64,000 nucleotides of DNA from Salinicola avicenniae (GCF_023736115.1 NZ_JAKQZC010000002.1:248001-312000); one strand, 5' to 3'. Shown: positions 16,946-25,603, counted from the stretch's first letter. Notes: a model not told the origin generated them from the sequence alone. Translations and numbers: made by a program.

Positions 16946-17929
16946 ATGAATATTCTCGTCACCGGCGCGGCCGGCTTTATCGGCTTTCACCTCGCCGACC
17001 GCCTCGCCCGCGATGGCCACCGCGTGGTAGGCGTCGACAACCTCAATGACTACTATTCGACGGCGCTGAAGCAGGCACGGTGGGGCCGCCTCCGGCATCT
17101 ACGCGTGGAGACGCTCGATATCGCCGACCTGCCGGCGATGGAGTCGCTCTTCGCGCGCGAACGCTTCACGCATGTCGTGCACCTGGCGGCCCAGGCGGGC
17201 GTGCGCCACTCCGTCACGCATCCGCACGCGTATAGTCACAGCAATCTGACCGGCTTTCTCAATGTGCTCGACCTGTGTCAGCGTTATGCGGTCGAGCATC
17301 TCCTCTATGCATCGTCCAGCTCGGTCTACGGACGACAGGCGACTCTCCCCTTCCGCGAGACCGATCCGGCGGATCACCCGGCATCGATCTACGCCGCGAC
17401 CAAGCGCGCCAACGAGATGATGGCCTACAGCTATGCGGACCTGCATCGTTTACCGGCCACCGGCATGCGCTTTTTCACGGTCTACGGCCCCTGGGGCCGC
17501 CCGGACATGGCCCCCTGCCTGTTCGCCGGCAGCCTGCTACGTGGCGAGCCGATCGAGATCTTCAATCACGGGCGCATGGCGCGAGACTTCACCTACATCG
17601 ACGACGTCGTCGAGAGCATCGTGCGATTGCTGCCCCGGGCGCCCTCTCGCGAAGGGCTCGCGCCGCATGAGATCTATAACATCGGCCGCGGATCGCCGGT
17701 CGCGCTGCTCGATTTCGTCGAGACGCTCGAGCGCACCTTGGGCATCGCCGCGATCAAGCGTTTCAAACCGATGCAGCCGGGCGACGTCGAACGCACCTGG
17801 GCGGATACCCAAAAGCTGCAGGCCACCGTGGGCTATACGCCGACCGTTTCGCTGGAGACGGGCATTCGCAGCTTCGTCGACTGGCTGCTCGACTATCGGG
17901 GGCTACTGCTGGAAGAGGTCGCAGCCTGA
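16946..17929 (+). CDS. UDP-glucuronate 4-epimerase (extended SDR)
   Basis: 327 residues. N-terminal NAD-binding motif VTGAAGFIGFHLADRL, followed by VDNLNDYYSTALKQAR, a stretch typical of UDP-glucuronate epimerases (GAE/LpsL/CapI) rather than GalE. The catalytic YxxxK appears in SIYAATKRANEMMAYSY after SSSSVYG. FFTVYGPWGRPDMA and ARDFTYIDDVV are further family signatures. Product would be UDP-galacturonate, a precursor for GalA decoration of lipid A or core. AGGAACAGG precedes the ATG closely. Its place behind an ArnT-like gene under a PmrA-like site suggests it supplies the transferred sugar. The exact sugar specificity is inference. Confidence 0.88.
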   Translation: MNILVTGAAGFIGFHLADRLARDGHRVVGVDNLNDYYSTALKQARWGRLRHLRVETLDIADLPAMESLFARERFTHVVHLAAQAGVRHSVTHPHAYSHSNLTGFLNVLDLCQRYAVEHLLYASSSSVYGRQATLPFRETDPADHPASIYAATKRANEMMAYSYADLHRLPATGMRFFTVYGPWGRPDMAPCLFAGSLLRGEPIEIFNHGRMARDFTYIDDVVESIVRLLPRAPSREGLAPHEIYNIGRGSPVALLDFVETLERTLGIAAIKRFKPMQPGDVERTWADTQKLQATVGYTPTVSLETGIRSFVDWLLDYRGLLLEEVAA

Positions 17930-17999
17930 GTGATACGGGAGAGCCCCCACCCATGACCCGGCGCCGGGCATCGCTTACCATGGGACGACACTCTCGTCG

Positions 18000-18320
18000 A
18001 TGATGTCGCCCATGTCCCTGAGCAAGACCCGAACCAGTTTCTACCGCCGACTCTACGTCGCCGGCCTGATCGACGCCGGCATCGCCACCAGCGTTCCTGC
18101 CCTTGTCGAGGCCAGCGGCATGCCAAGGCGAACCGCGCAGGATACGCTCGGCGCCCTTGGCGAGCTGGATATCGTCTGCGAGTTCGAGCAGTCGGCCGGC
18201 GAACGCCATCAGATCGGTCACTACGTGATTCGGGACTGGGGGCCGATCGACGCGCGCTGGGTCGCCGCAAACCTCGACTCGATGGCCGCGACGCTCGGCT
18301 ATCCCGCGCCTTCGTCTTAA
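18000..18320 (+). CDS. Small winged-helix (HTH) domain protein
   Basis: 106 residues; ATGs at 18000, 18003 and 18012 are all possible starts, none with a strong ribosome site. It is predicted all soluble: YRRLYVAGLIDAGIATSVPA is helical, ALVEASGMPRRTAQDTLGAL resembles a helix-turn-helix, and the tail ELDIVCEFEQ...HYVIRDWGPID looks like the wing. It lies 49 bases before cobO on the same strand. It could be a small regulator of cobO, or a housekeeping DNA-binding protein; it is not a known B12 regulator as far as I can tell. Confidence 0.72.
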   Translation: MMSPMSLSKTRTSFYRRLYVAGLIDAGIATSVPALVEASGMPRRTAQDTLGALGELDIVCEFEQSAGERHQIGHYVIRDWGPIDARWVAANLDSMAATLGYPAPSS

Positions 18321-18369
18321 CCCGGCCCCTTCGTTATCACCCGGCCCCGGCCATCCGCACGGAGTTTCC

Positions 18370-18969
18370 ATGACCGACCGCCAACAGCGCCATCAGAAGG
18401 CGATGCAGAAGCTGAAGAGCCATGTCGACGACAAGGTTGCCGCCGCCACCGAGCAGCGCGGACAGCTACTGGTCTTCACCGGCAACGGCAAGGGCAAGAC
18501 GACCGCCGCCTGGGGCACCGTGACCCGCGCGCTGGGCTACGGCTACCGCGTCGGCGTGATCCAGTTCATCAAGGGACTGTGGGAGTGCGGCGAACGCGAG
18601 CGGCTGATCGCGGACCCCAATCTGGACGTGCACATCATGGCGACCGGCTTCACCTGGGAGACCCAGAATCGCGACAGCGACACCGCCGCCTGCCTCGAGG
18701 TCTGGCGCGAGGCCGAACGCCTGCTGGCGGACCCTGAGGTCTATCTGGTCGTGCTCGACGAGATCACCTACATGCTCAAGTTCGGCTATCTCGACATCGA
18801 GACGGTCCGCCATGCCATTGCCAATCGTCCGCCGGAGCAGAGCGTGATCGTGACCGGGCGCAACGCGCACCGCGAGCTGCTGGAAATGGCCGATACCGTG
18901 ACCGAGATGCAGGAAACCCGCCACGCCTTCAACGCCGGCCTGCAGGCACGACGCGGCATCGACTACTGA
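18370..18969 (+). CDS. cobO: Cob(I)yrinic acid a,c-diamide adenosyltransferase
   Basis: 199 residues, BtuR/CobO/CobA type. Transfers the adenosyl group of ATP to cob(I)alamin or cobinamide to make the coenzyme form. P-loop FTGNGKGKTTAAWG at about 36-49, VGVIQFIKGLWECGERE, VLDEITYMLKFGYLD (Walker B-like with the conserved Glu) and VIVTGRNAHRELLEMAD match the family throughout. The N-terminal helix carrying HQKAMQKLKSHVD is typical. GGAG five bases upstream of the ATG. With btuF next door on the opposite strand, it serves cobalamin salvage in the cytoplasm. No B12 riboswitch precedes it. Confidence 0.95.
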   Translation: MTDRQQRHQKAMQKLKSHVDDKVAAATEQRGQLLVFTGNGKGKTTAAWGTVTRALGYGYRVGVIQFIKGLWECGERERLIADPNLDVHIMATGFTWETQNRDSDTAACLEVWREAERLLADPEVYLVVLDEITYMLKFGYLDIETVRHAIANRPPEQSVIVTGRNAHRELLEMADTVTEMQETRHAFNAGLQARRGIDY

Positions 18970-19020
18970 CCTCGGCATGCGCCGGAGGCAAATACCGCCC
19001 ACTGCGCGAGGCATCAGCGC

Positions 19021-19941
19021 TCAGTGGGTGCCGGCCTCGCGCAGCGCCGCACAGACCTGTTCGACGGCGTCGATCATGCGTGGACCGGGCCGACTGATCG
19101 CGTCCGGCGACAGGGTGTAGAGGGCGTCGTCGCGAACCGCCGGCAGCGCCTCTTGGCCACGCCAGAACGCCTGCCAGCGATCGTCGCGACCGGCGGCGAG
19201 TATCACCTGCGGCTGCGCCTCGAGCAGGGACTCGCGGCTGATCTCCGGCACCAGCACGCGTCCCCCAGCGAACAGCGGCTCCCCCCCGCAGTGACGCACC
19301 ACCTGCGTGACGATCTGGCCACCGGCCAGCGTGGTCAATGGCGTCTGCCCCAACTGGTAGAACACCCGAGGCGCCGGCGTCAGCGTCTGTGCCGTTGCCG
19401 CCAATCCCTGCTCGAAGCGCTCTGCCGCCAGTTCTCCCGCCTTGACGTGGCCGGTCAGACGACCGATCGCGCGCAGATCGTCGGCGACCTGCGGCAGGCG
19501 CCGCGGCTCGCTGCGATAGACCGGGATATCAAGCCGCGTCAGCTGTTCCACGAGCGCATCCGGCGTACCACTCGCCCACGCCAGCACCAGATCTGGCTGG
19601 CTGGCCACGATCGCTTCCAGCGGAATGCCACGGTAATTGCCGATCCGCTTGATCGATCGCGCTGCAGGTGGATAGTCGCTGCCGTCAATGACGCCGACGA
19701 GCTGCGCGCCGGCGTCGACGGCGAAGGCCATCTCCGTCAGGTGAGGAGCCAGCGCGATCACTCGCTCAGCCGGTTGCGTCAGCGTCAACCGATGGCCAGT
19801 ATCATCCTCGACGGTCACCGCCGCCGGCACCGACGCCGCGAACAACAGGGTCAACGCCGCCACGCACCAAGGGCCAAAATGGCACCATAGGCCCTGCCGC
19901 AGATAGGCCCGACCACAAGACAATAGGGAAAGAAGGCGCAT
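19021..19941 (-). CDS. btuF: Cobalamin-binding periplasmic protein (BtuF-like)
   Basis: 306 residues from ATG 19941, directly behind a GGGGGAC purine run; an upstream ATG at 19980 would add 13 residues. The start carries an unusually long N-terminal region before the hydrophobic segment CVAALTLLFAASVPAAVTV, so the true start may be later. The mature part is a helical-backbone substrate-binding protein: RVIALAPHLTEMAFAVDAG, VGVIDGSDYPPAARSIKRIG (close to BtuF), IVASQPDLVLAWASGT and LLEAQPQVILAAGRDD. It delivers B12 to an ABC importer (BtuCD) whose genes are not in this window. Convergent with cobO. Confidence 0.87.
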   Translation of the reverse strand: MRLLSLLSCGRAYLRQGLWCHFGPWCVAALTLLFAASVPAAVTVEDDTGHRLTLTQPAERVIALAPHLTEMAFAVDAGAQLVGVIDGSDYPPAARSIKRIGNYRGIPLEAIVASQPDLVLAWASGTPDALVEQLTRLDIPVYRSEPRRLPQVADDLRAIGRLTGHVKAGELAAERFEQGLAATAQTLTPAPRVFYQLGQTPLTTLAGGQIVTQVVRHCGGEPLFAGGRVLVPEISRESLLEAQPQVILAAGRDDRWQAFWRGQEALPAVRDDALYTLSPDAISRPGPRMIDAVEQVCAALREAGTH

Positions 19942-20063
19942 CGTCCCCCGCCTGGTTGGGAAATTGTCGCCGGCGAGCATAGCATGAGTAGCCGCCGTCG
20001 CCGGCGCGCGCCTCTCAGCGCTCGCGGCGGCGGTTTCGCCCTTGCCAAGACAGAGGAAACGCC

Positions 20064-20840
20064 ATGTCTCTCGTAACCGCCCGCCCGCTCGCTCGCGCCG
20101 TTGGCCTGAGCCTTGCCGGACTGCTGACGACAGCGGCCCTGGTCACTCCGGCATTCGCCGACAGCACGCCGCGCCAGATTCATGTCCAGGCCGACGCGAC
20201 ACTGGAGATCGCGCCGGACATGGCGACACTAAACGCCCGCCTGTGGGAACGCACGCCGGCCCGCCCGCAGGGCGAGGCCACCAGCGGCGACCGCGATGCC
20301 ATCGGCGACGCGCGTGATCGTCTGGAATCGCGCACCGCCGAGCTGATCCACGCGCTGGAGAATGCCGGTGTCGAGAGTCGCCAGATCCGTGCCGGATCGC
20401 TCAGTGTCCGCCCCGACTATGTGCAGACCGCGCGCAATGGCGACGACACGCCGCCTCAGGTCCGCACCCAGATCGAACGTCCCGTCTCACTCACCTTGAG
20501 CGATCTCGATCGCCTGCCGACCGTGCTCGACGCCTTGACGGCCGCCGGCGTGGACTCGCTCGACGGCGTCAGCTATGGCCTGCAGGACAGCGATGCCGCC
20601 GACGACCGAGCGCTCAAGCAAGCATTGCAGCGTGCGCACCAGAAAGCCGAAATGATGGCGGAAACCCTGGATGTCGATCTCGGTGACGTGGTGTCGATCG
20701 AAGAGACCAATGCCCCACGCTATCAGCCGCAGATGATGCGGGCCGCGGCCGCCGACAGTGGCGGCAGCGCACCGCAGTATCGCAGTGGCGACATCAGCAT
20801 CGATGCCGGTGTCAGCGTGACCTGGGAGATCGACGACTGA
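20064..20840 (+). CDS. Periplasmic SIMPL-domain (DUF541) protein
   Basis: 258 residues with a signal peptide ending near residue 32 (VTPAFA before DS). The mature part is one SIMPL domain: IHVQADATLEIAPDMATLNA, ENAGVESRQIRAGSLSVRPDY, RPVSLTLSDLDRLPTVLDAL, and ALQRAHQKAEMMAETLDVDLG followed by a C-terminal strand INVTWEI-like end (VSVTWEID). The family includes BP26/OMP28 and E. coli YggE, linked to oxidative stress but without a defined enzymatic role. Good ribosome site AGAGGAAA. It stands alone between btuF and the NSS gene. Confidence 0.87.
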   Translation: MSLVTARPLARAVGLSLAGLLTTAALVTPAFADSTPRQIHVQADATLEIAPDMATLNARLWERTPARPQGEATSGDRDAIGDARDRLESRTAELIHALENAGVESRQIRAGSLSVRPDYVQTARNGDDTPPQVRTQIERPVSLTLSDLDRLPTVLDALTAAGVDSLDGVSYGLQDSDAADDRALKQALQRAHQKAEMMAETLDVDLGDVVSIEETNAPRYQPQMMRAAAADSGGSAPQYRSGDISIDAGVSVTWEIDD

Positions 20841-20885
20841 TACCGCTCCGGGCGATCGGGATCGCCCGGCTGGCATCTGCCGGCG

Positions 20886-22337
20886 TCAGGCCTGCCTGTC
20901 GCCGGTACGACGCGCGGATAGTCCCTCGACGACCAGTCCCGCCAGCGGCACCGCGAGCAGCCAGCGCCAATCGAACCCGCCGCCGAGCCAGCCCAGCGCG
21001 TCCAGGAAGACCACCAGGATCGCCAGTGGGCTGATGTAACGAATGACCAACCGCCACGCCGTGAAGAGCGTTGCCGGCAGGCCAAGCTCGTCGCGCATCG
21101 CCTCGCGGCGCAGCAGGAAGCCAGCCAGCACGGCCATACCGAGCCCTCCCAGCGGCATCATCAGGCGTGAGGTGAGGAAATCGAGCCAGTCGAAGACATG
21201 GCGACCGCCCCATTTCCACTCCGCCCCCAGGTTGAACGACAGCATCGCCAGCGTGCTGACCAGCCAGAGCACGATACCGACGCCCCAGGCCGCACGCCGG
21301 CGCGGTATCCCATGGCTCTCGTTGAGCCAGGCAACCGTCGCCTCGATCATCGAGATCGCGGAGGTCAACGCCGCGACCGCCAGCATCAGAAAGAAGATCA
21401 CCTCGACGACACCACCCAGCGGCATCTGCTGGAAAGCCAGCGGCAGGCTCATGAAGATCAGGCCCGGCCCGGAATCGGGGTCCATGCCGTTGGCGAAGAT
21501 CACCGGAAAGATCGCCAGACCGGCCATCAACGCGACCAGGGTGTCGCAGATCGCCACCGTCAGCGTGGTGCGCCAGATCGACTGCGTCTCAGGCAAATAG
21601 GCGCCATAGGTCAATATCGCTCCCGAGGCGAGCGACAGCGTGAAGAAAGCATGCCCCATCGCCGCGAGCACGCCTGCCCCGCTGAGCTTGCCGAACTCGA
21701 AGGCAAACAGGAAATCCACGCCTGCCGCGAAACCGCCACTGAACATGGCATAGACGATCATCACCGCCAGCATCAGCACCAGCCCGGGCATCATCCAGCG
21801 CACGCTGCGTTCGATACCGCCCTGTACGCCCAGCCCGACGATACTCATCGTCGCCAGGGTTACCAGCGTGCTCCAGAAACCGAGATTCCACGGGTTGGCG
21901 TTATTGGCCTCGAAGATCGCCGCCATGCCGGCCACGCTATCGGCCTGAAGGCCACCGCTGAGCGACTTCCACAGATAGGAGACCGACCACCCGGCCACGA
22001 CGACATAGAACGACAGGATCATGAAACCGCACAGCATCGCCATCCAGCCCAGCGCCGACCACAAGCCGCTGCGCCCGGCCTCCCTTGCCACACGGCGAAT
22101 GGCATCGACCGGGCTGCCACGCCCACGCCGCCCCACCGCGACTTCCGCCATCATCACCGGCACGCCGACCGCGACGATGCAGAGGAGATAGACCAGCACG
22201 AAGGCACCGCCGCCGTACTCGCCCGTCATATACGGGAACTTCCAGATATTGCCCAGCCCGACGGACGAGCCGGTGGCCGCCAGAACGAAGCCCCAGCGCC
22301 CCAGCCACAGATTCTTGGGTCGTGCGATTGCGCTCAT
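20886..22337 (-). CDS. Sodium-dependent transporter, neurotransmitter:sodium symporter (SNF) family
   Basis: 483 residues with about 11-12 membrane helices. The first helix carries GRWGFVLAATGSSVGLGNIW followed by KFPYMTGEYGGGAFVLVY, the unwound Na+/substrate site of LeuT-like carriers. Substrate is probably a neutral amino acid or related solute, moved with Na+ into the cell, which suits a salt-adapted host. Ribosome site AGAGGA close to the ATG. The upstream 400 bases hold 15-bp tandem repeats. Exact substrate cannot be read from sequence. Confidence 0.92.
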   Translation of the reverse strand: MSAIARPKNLWLGRWGFVLAATGSSVGLGNIWKFPYMTGEYGGGAFVLVYLLCIVAVGVPVMMAEVAVGRRGRGSPVDAIRRVAREAGRSGLWSALGWMAMLCGFMILSFYVVVAGWSVSYLWKSLSGGLQADSVAGMAAIFEANNANPWNLGFWSTLVTLATMSIVGLGVQGGIERSVRWMMPGLVLMLAVMIVYAMFSGGFAAGVDFLFAFEFGKLSGAGVLAAMGHAFFTLSLASGAILTYGAYLPETQSIWRTTLTVAICDTLVALMAGLAIFPVIFANGMDPDSGPGLIFMSLPLAFQQMPLGGVVEVIFFLMLAVAALTSAISMIEATVAWLNESHGIPRRRAAWGVGIVLWLVSTLAMLSFNLGAEWKWGGRHVFDWLDFLTSRLMMPLGGLGMAVLAGFLLRREAMRDELGLPATLFTAWRLVIRYISPLAILVVFLDALGWLGGGFDWRWLLAVPLAGLVVEGLSARRTGDRQA

Positions 22338-22745
22338 GTGTCCTCTTGTCCTGATTCGACGCTACTGATGCCTGACATATCGATACCTGAAAGACCGAAA
22401 TCCGAAAAACCGAATTCCGAAAAACTGAAGTCCAAAAGACCGCTGCCTGCACGACCTGTACGACGGTCGTACCGCGGAGACGCGAGGCGCCACCACGGTA
22501 CCGCCAGCCATCCCGCCGACGCGGCGAGGGCGCGATTGTAGCGTCGCGTCGGCCGTATCGCGACCGCCCCGAAGGGCCAAGATAGCGTCTGGTCACAAAG
22601 CGCGGTGACAAGGCGCGGCGCAGCGACCCGGAGGCAAGGGCCCACGACCAGGTCACGGTGCACTGTGGAGCGGACGTGGCCGCTGTGCCAAGCTAGTCGG
22701 CAAGGACGCCGCCCCCGCGACGCTCACGGAGAAAGGAGTCTCTCG
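22338..22745. other. Intergenic region with divergent promoters
   Basis: About 400 bases between the NSS transporter gene and ktrA. Its left part contains three 15-bp tandem repeats. The frames crossing it read repetitive Phe/Ser peptides or Arg-rich peptides and do not look like genes. AGAAAGGAG before 22746 is the ktrA ribosome site. Confidence 0.5.
22389..22433. repeat. Three 15-bp tandem repeats
   Basis: GAAAGACCGAAATCC (22389-22403), GAAAAACCGAATTCC (22404-22418) and GAAAAACTGAAGTCC (22419-22433), with a partial fourth copy to 22442. A/T-rich relative to its surroundings, 50-95 bases upstream of the NSS transporter start. Could be a regulator array or replication slippage. Confidence 0.8.
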
Positions 22746-23402
22746 ATGTCCCGGCAATTCGCCATCCTGGGTCTGGGGTATTTCGGCAGTACCGTGGCCC
22801 GCGAACTCAAGCGTCATGACAATCAGGTACTCGGCGTTGACCGCGACGAAAGCCGCGTCGATGCCCTCTCGGACACGCTCGACCATGCCGTGATCGCCGA
22901 CCTGACCGACGAGACCGCCTTGGCGGAGCTGGCACTCGAGACCTACGACGCGGTCGTCATCGATGTCGACGACAATCTTGAGTCGAGCGTGATCTGCACA
23001 CTGCACGTCAAGGAGCTCGGGGCGAAGGAGATCTGGGCCAAGGCCCACTCCGATGCCCACAACAAGCTGCTCAAACGACTCGGGGCGGACCGCGTGATCT
23101 ACCCCGAGCGCGACGTCGGCATGCGCGTGGCCGAGAGCCTCAACTATCACGCCATGATCGACTTCATCCGCCTCGGCGAGCGCCAGTTCATCGTCGAACT
23201 AGAAACCACCGAGCGGCTGGTGGAGCAGTGCACCAGCGTCGCCTCGCTGGCGATCGACCGTGACAACCTGCACCTCGTCGCCATCAAACGCGGCGACGAA
23301 GTGATCCAGAATCCGGATGACACGACGCCGCTGCAGGCCGGCGATAACCTGGTCCTGATGGGCGACCTGGAAGCGCTACGCAAAGTCGGCAGACAGTTAT
23401 GA
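22746..23402 (+). CDS. ktrA: K+ uptake regulatory subunit KtrA (TrkA-N/TrkA-C)
   Basis: 218 residues, the size of KtrA/KtrC rather than two-domain TrkA (458). The RCK N-terminal Rossmann fold has ILGLGYFGSTVARELKRHD, VDRDESRVDAL and AVIADLTDETAL. The C-terminal RCK_C domain (about 140-218) ends DNLVLMGDLEALRKVG. It forms a cytoplasmic ring that gates KtrB in response to ATP/ADP and divalent ions. Start chosen at 22746 because AGAAAGGAG lies upstream and the protein matches the family from Met1. A 70-base gap separates it from ktrB on the same strand. Confidence 0.93.
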   Translation: MSRQFAILGLGYFGSTVARELKRHDNQVLGVDRDESRVDALSDTLDHAVIADLTDETALAELALETYDAVVIDVDDNLESSVICTLHVKELGAKEIWAKAHSDAHNKLLKRLGADRVIYPERDVGMRVAESLNYHAMIDFIRLGERQFIVELETTERLVEQCTSVASLAIDRDNLHLVAIKRGDEVIQNPDDTTPLQAGDNLVLMGDLEALRKVGRQL

Positions 23403-23472
23403 CGGGGCGCCCGTCCGCGGCCGGACGGCGGTGCCGGCAATGGCCATCAACGGTGTGCGCGGAGCCAACACC

Positions 23473-24840
23473 ATGAGTCTGGCCGCACGCCTGCGACGCC
23501 CGTTTCGCCGTGCCCCGCACGGCCGTGTCATCCGTCTGTCGCCACCGGAAATCCTGCTCGTCGGTTTTACGCTGCTCTGTGCCCTCGGTGCGCTATTGTT
23601 ATGGCTGCCCGGTAGCGCCACGCGTCCGTTGGCCTGGCACGAAGCGTTGTTCACCGCCACCTCGGCGGTCACGGTAACCGGCCTGAGCGTGATCGACGTG
23701 GGACAGGACCTGACGTTTACCGGACAGCTGATACTACTGCTGCTGATCCAGGTCGGCGGACTCGGTTTCATGACCTTCGCTGCGCTCACCGTGCTGCTGC
23801 TGGGCGCACGCCTCCCGCTGCAGCAACAGAGCCTGGTACGCGAAGCTCTCGGCGAGATCGCCTTCAGCCAGGTAGCCCGACTGGTGCGGCTGGTCATGGT
23901 CTTCGCGCTGCTGGTGGAAAGCGGCGGTACGCTGCTGCTCGCGCTGCGCTGGGTTCCCGAGTACGGACTGAGCCAAGGGTTATGGCATAGCCTTTTCCAC
24001 GCTGTCTCCGCCTTCAATAACGCGGGTTTCTCCACCTGGTCGGAGAGTCTGACAAAGGCGGTCGACGACCCGCTGATCACGCTCGTCGTGACCACCCTGT
24101 TCATCGTTGGCGGACTCGGCTTCGTGGTGATCAGCGATCTTTATCGCCAGCGACGTTGGTCCCGGCTCGCCATGCAGACCAAGGTGGTGCTGTTGGCGAC
24201 CCTGTGGCTGAATCTTGCGGCCACCGCGCTGCTGCTCTGGCTGGAGTGGTCCAATCCCGACACGCTGGGCGGCCTAGATGATGTCTTCGCCCGTCTGCAA
24301 GCCGCCTGGTTTCAAGCCGTCACACCACGCACCGCCGGTTTCAACACCCTGGACCCCGGTGCGCTGACCGACGCCTCCAGCCTGCTGGTCATGCTGTTGA
24401 TGTTCATTGGCGGCGGCTCGAGCTCCACCGCCAGCGGGATCAAGATCACCACCTTCGTGGTCCTGCTGCTGACCGCCCGCGCCTTCTACCGCAACACCGA
24501 GCACCCGACCGCCTTTGGCCGTTCGATCCCGCAGGAAACCGTGATCAAGGCGATCACGGTAGCGCTGGCCGGGGTCCTGCTGGTCTTCCTGACGCTATTC
24601 GGCCTCAGCGTGACCGATCGCGATCAGACCTTCCTCGATCTCGCCTTCGAGGCCGTCTCCGCCTTCGGCACCGTCGGCCTGTCCCGCGGGGTCACCGCCG
24701 ATCTGTCACTACCCGGCCAGTTCCTGCTGGGGTTGACCATGCTGCTGGGGCGCGTCGGCCCGCTCTCGGTGGGCTATTTTCTGGCAACACGACAGGCTCG
24801 AGGCTTGCGCTACGCGCGCGGTGAAATTCAGATTGGCTAA
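23473..24840 (+). CDS. ktrB: K+ uptake channel subunit KtrB (TrkH family)
   Basis: 455 residues from the ATG at 23473, which has GGAG nine bases upstream; in-frame GTG 23431 and ATG 23440 are weaker. Four MPM repeats with the selectivity-filter signatures are visible: TATSAVTVTGLSV, HAVSAFNNAGFSTW, AVTPRTAGFNTLD and EAVSAFGTVGLSRG. GGGSSSTASGIKITTF matches the gating loop of TrkH/KtrB. Takes up K+ at the inner membrane, probably coupled to Na+, for turgor and salt adaptation. Partner is KtrA immediately upstream. Confidence 0.94.
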   Translation: MSLAARLRRPFRRAPHGRVIRLSPPEILLVGFTLLCALGALLLWLPGSATRPLAWHEALFTATSAVTVTGLSVIDVGQDLTFTGQLILLLLIQVGGLGFMTFAALTVLLLGARLPLQQQSLVREALGEIAFSQVARLVRLVMVFALLVESGGTLLLALRWVPEYGLSQGLWHSLFHAVSAFNNAGFSTWSESLTKAVDDPLITLVVTTLFIVGGLGFVVISDLYRQRRWSRLAMQTKVVLLATLWLNLAATALLLWLEWSNPDTLGGLDDVFARLQAAWFQAVTPRTAGFNTLDPGALTDASSLLVMLLMFIGGGSSSTASGIKITTFVVLLLTARAFYRNTEHPTAFGRSIPQETVIKAITVALAGVLLVFLTLFGLSVTDRDQTFLDLAFEAVSAFGTVGLSRGVTADLSLPGQFLLGLTMLLGRVGPLSVGYFLATRQARGLRYARGEIQIG

Positions 24841-24906
24841 GCCCTCGTGGCGAGCGGCCAAGTCCTCTTGACTAACGGCACAGCACCGCAGCGACCCACG
24901 CCGGGC

Positions 24907-25509
24907 TCAGAGCGGTCGCCAGGCGAGTTGCCAGGCTACCGTCAACATGACGAGCGCGACCGTGAGATCGATGACCTGCCACCAGCGTCGACTGTTCAAG
25001 TGCGGCGCCAGCCAGTGTCCCGCGCCTGCCAGGCCAAAGAACCAGAGCAGCGAGGCGAGTGCGGCACCCATGATAAAGCCGGCCGCACTCGGCTGCTGCG
25101 CCCCGATCGCCCCCAGCATGACCAGCGTATCCAGATAGACATGCGGGTTGAGCAGCGTCACCGCCAGCGTAGCCAGCACAACAGCCCCGGCCCCCGTGGC
25201 GGAAGCGGCAGCCGGAACCAGTGCGACCGGCCGAAAAGTGCGGCCAAGCGCCTGCACGGCCTGCCACACCAGCCAGGCCACGCCGCCCCAGCGCGCCAGC
25301 GTCATCGCCCATTGGCTTGCCGCCAGCAGACGCCCCATGCCGGCGACCCCGAGCGCCACCAGCAACAGATCACAGAGCGCACAGATCGCCGCCACCCGCC
25401 AGGCGTACTCGCGTCGCAGCCCTTGGCGCAGCACGAACGCGTTCTGCGCCCCGATGGCGACGATGAGCGCGCTGCCAACCAATAACCCTTGACTGAAAGA
25501 AATTCCCAT
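24907..25509 (-). CDS. argO: LysE/ArgO-family basic amino acid exporter
   Basis: 200 residues with six membrane helices. LLVGSALIVAIGAQNAFVLR at the N-terminus and VTLLNPHVYLDTLVMLGAIG are diagnostic for the LysE/ArgO branch, including the NPH motif. Exports L-arginine and/or L-lysine. It is divergent from the ArgP-type regulator 91 bases away, exactly the lysE-lysG or argO-argP arrangement, so control by that regulator in response to Lys/Arg is likely. Convergent with ktrB. Confidence 0.93.
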   Translation of the reverse strand: MGISFSQGLLVGSALIVAIGAQNAFVLRQGLRREYAWRVAAICALCDLLLVALGVAGMGRLLAASQWAMTLARWGGVAWLVWQAVQALGRTFRPVALVPAAASATGAGAVVLATLAVTLLNPHVYLDTLVMLGAIGAQQPSAAGFIMGAALASLLWFFGLAGAGHWLAPHLNSRRWWQVIDLTVALVMLTVAWQLAWRPL

Positions 25510-25586
25510 TGACTTAACCCAGATAAAGAAACGCGTTCAGCTTGCGATGCTAATCTCATTAACTGAAATGAATTGATGTAACGGGT

Positions 25587-25603
25587 CATTAGAAAACCTA
25601 ATG
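25587..25603. promoter_or_regulatory. Inverted repeat at the argP start codon (candidate ArgP site)
   Basis: CATTAG-AAAAC-CTAATG, a perfect inverted repeat whose right arm contains the argP ATG (25601). Size and shape fit a LysR-type T-N11-A box, so it may mediate autorepression while the argO side uses the A/T-rich stretch to the left. Confidence 0.5.

Noticed and set aside
19942-20063. B12 riboswitch in front of btuF
   Set aside because: The leader is short and lacks the GCCACTG box and the other conserved blocks seen at 4575-4790.
22605-22745. N-terminal extension of KtrA from an upstream ATG
   Set aside because: The extension is Arg-rich, and the ATG at 22746 has a good ribosome site and matches the start of the RCK domain.
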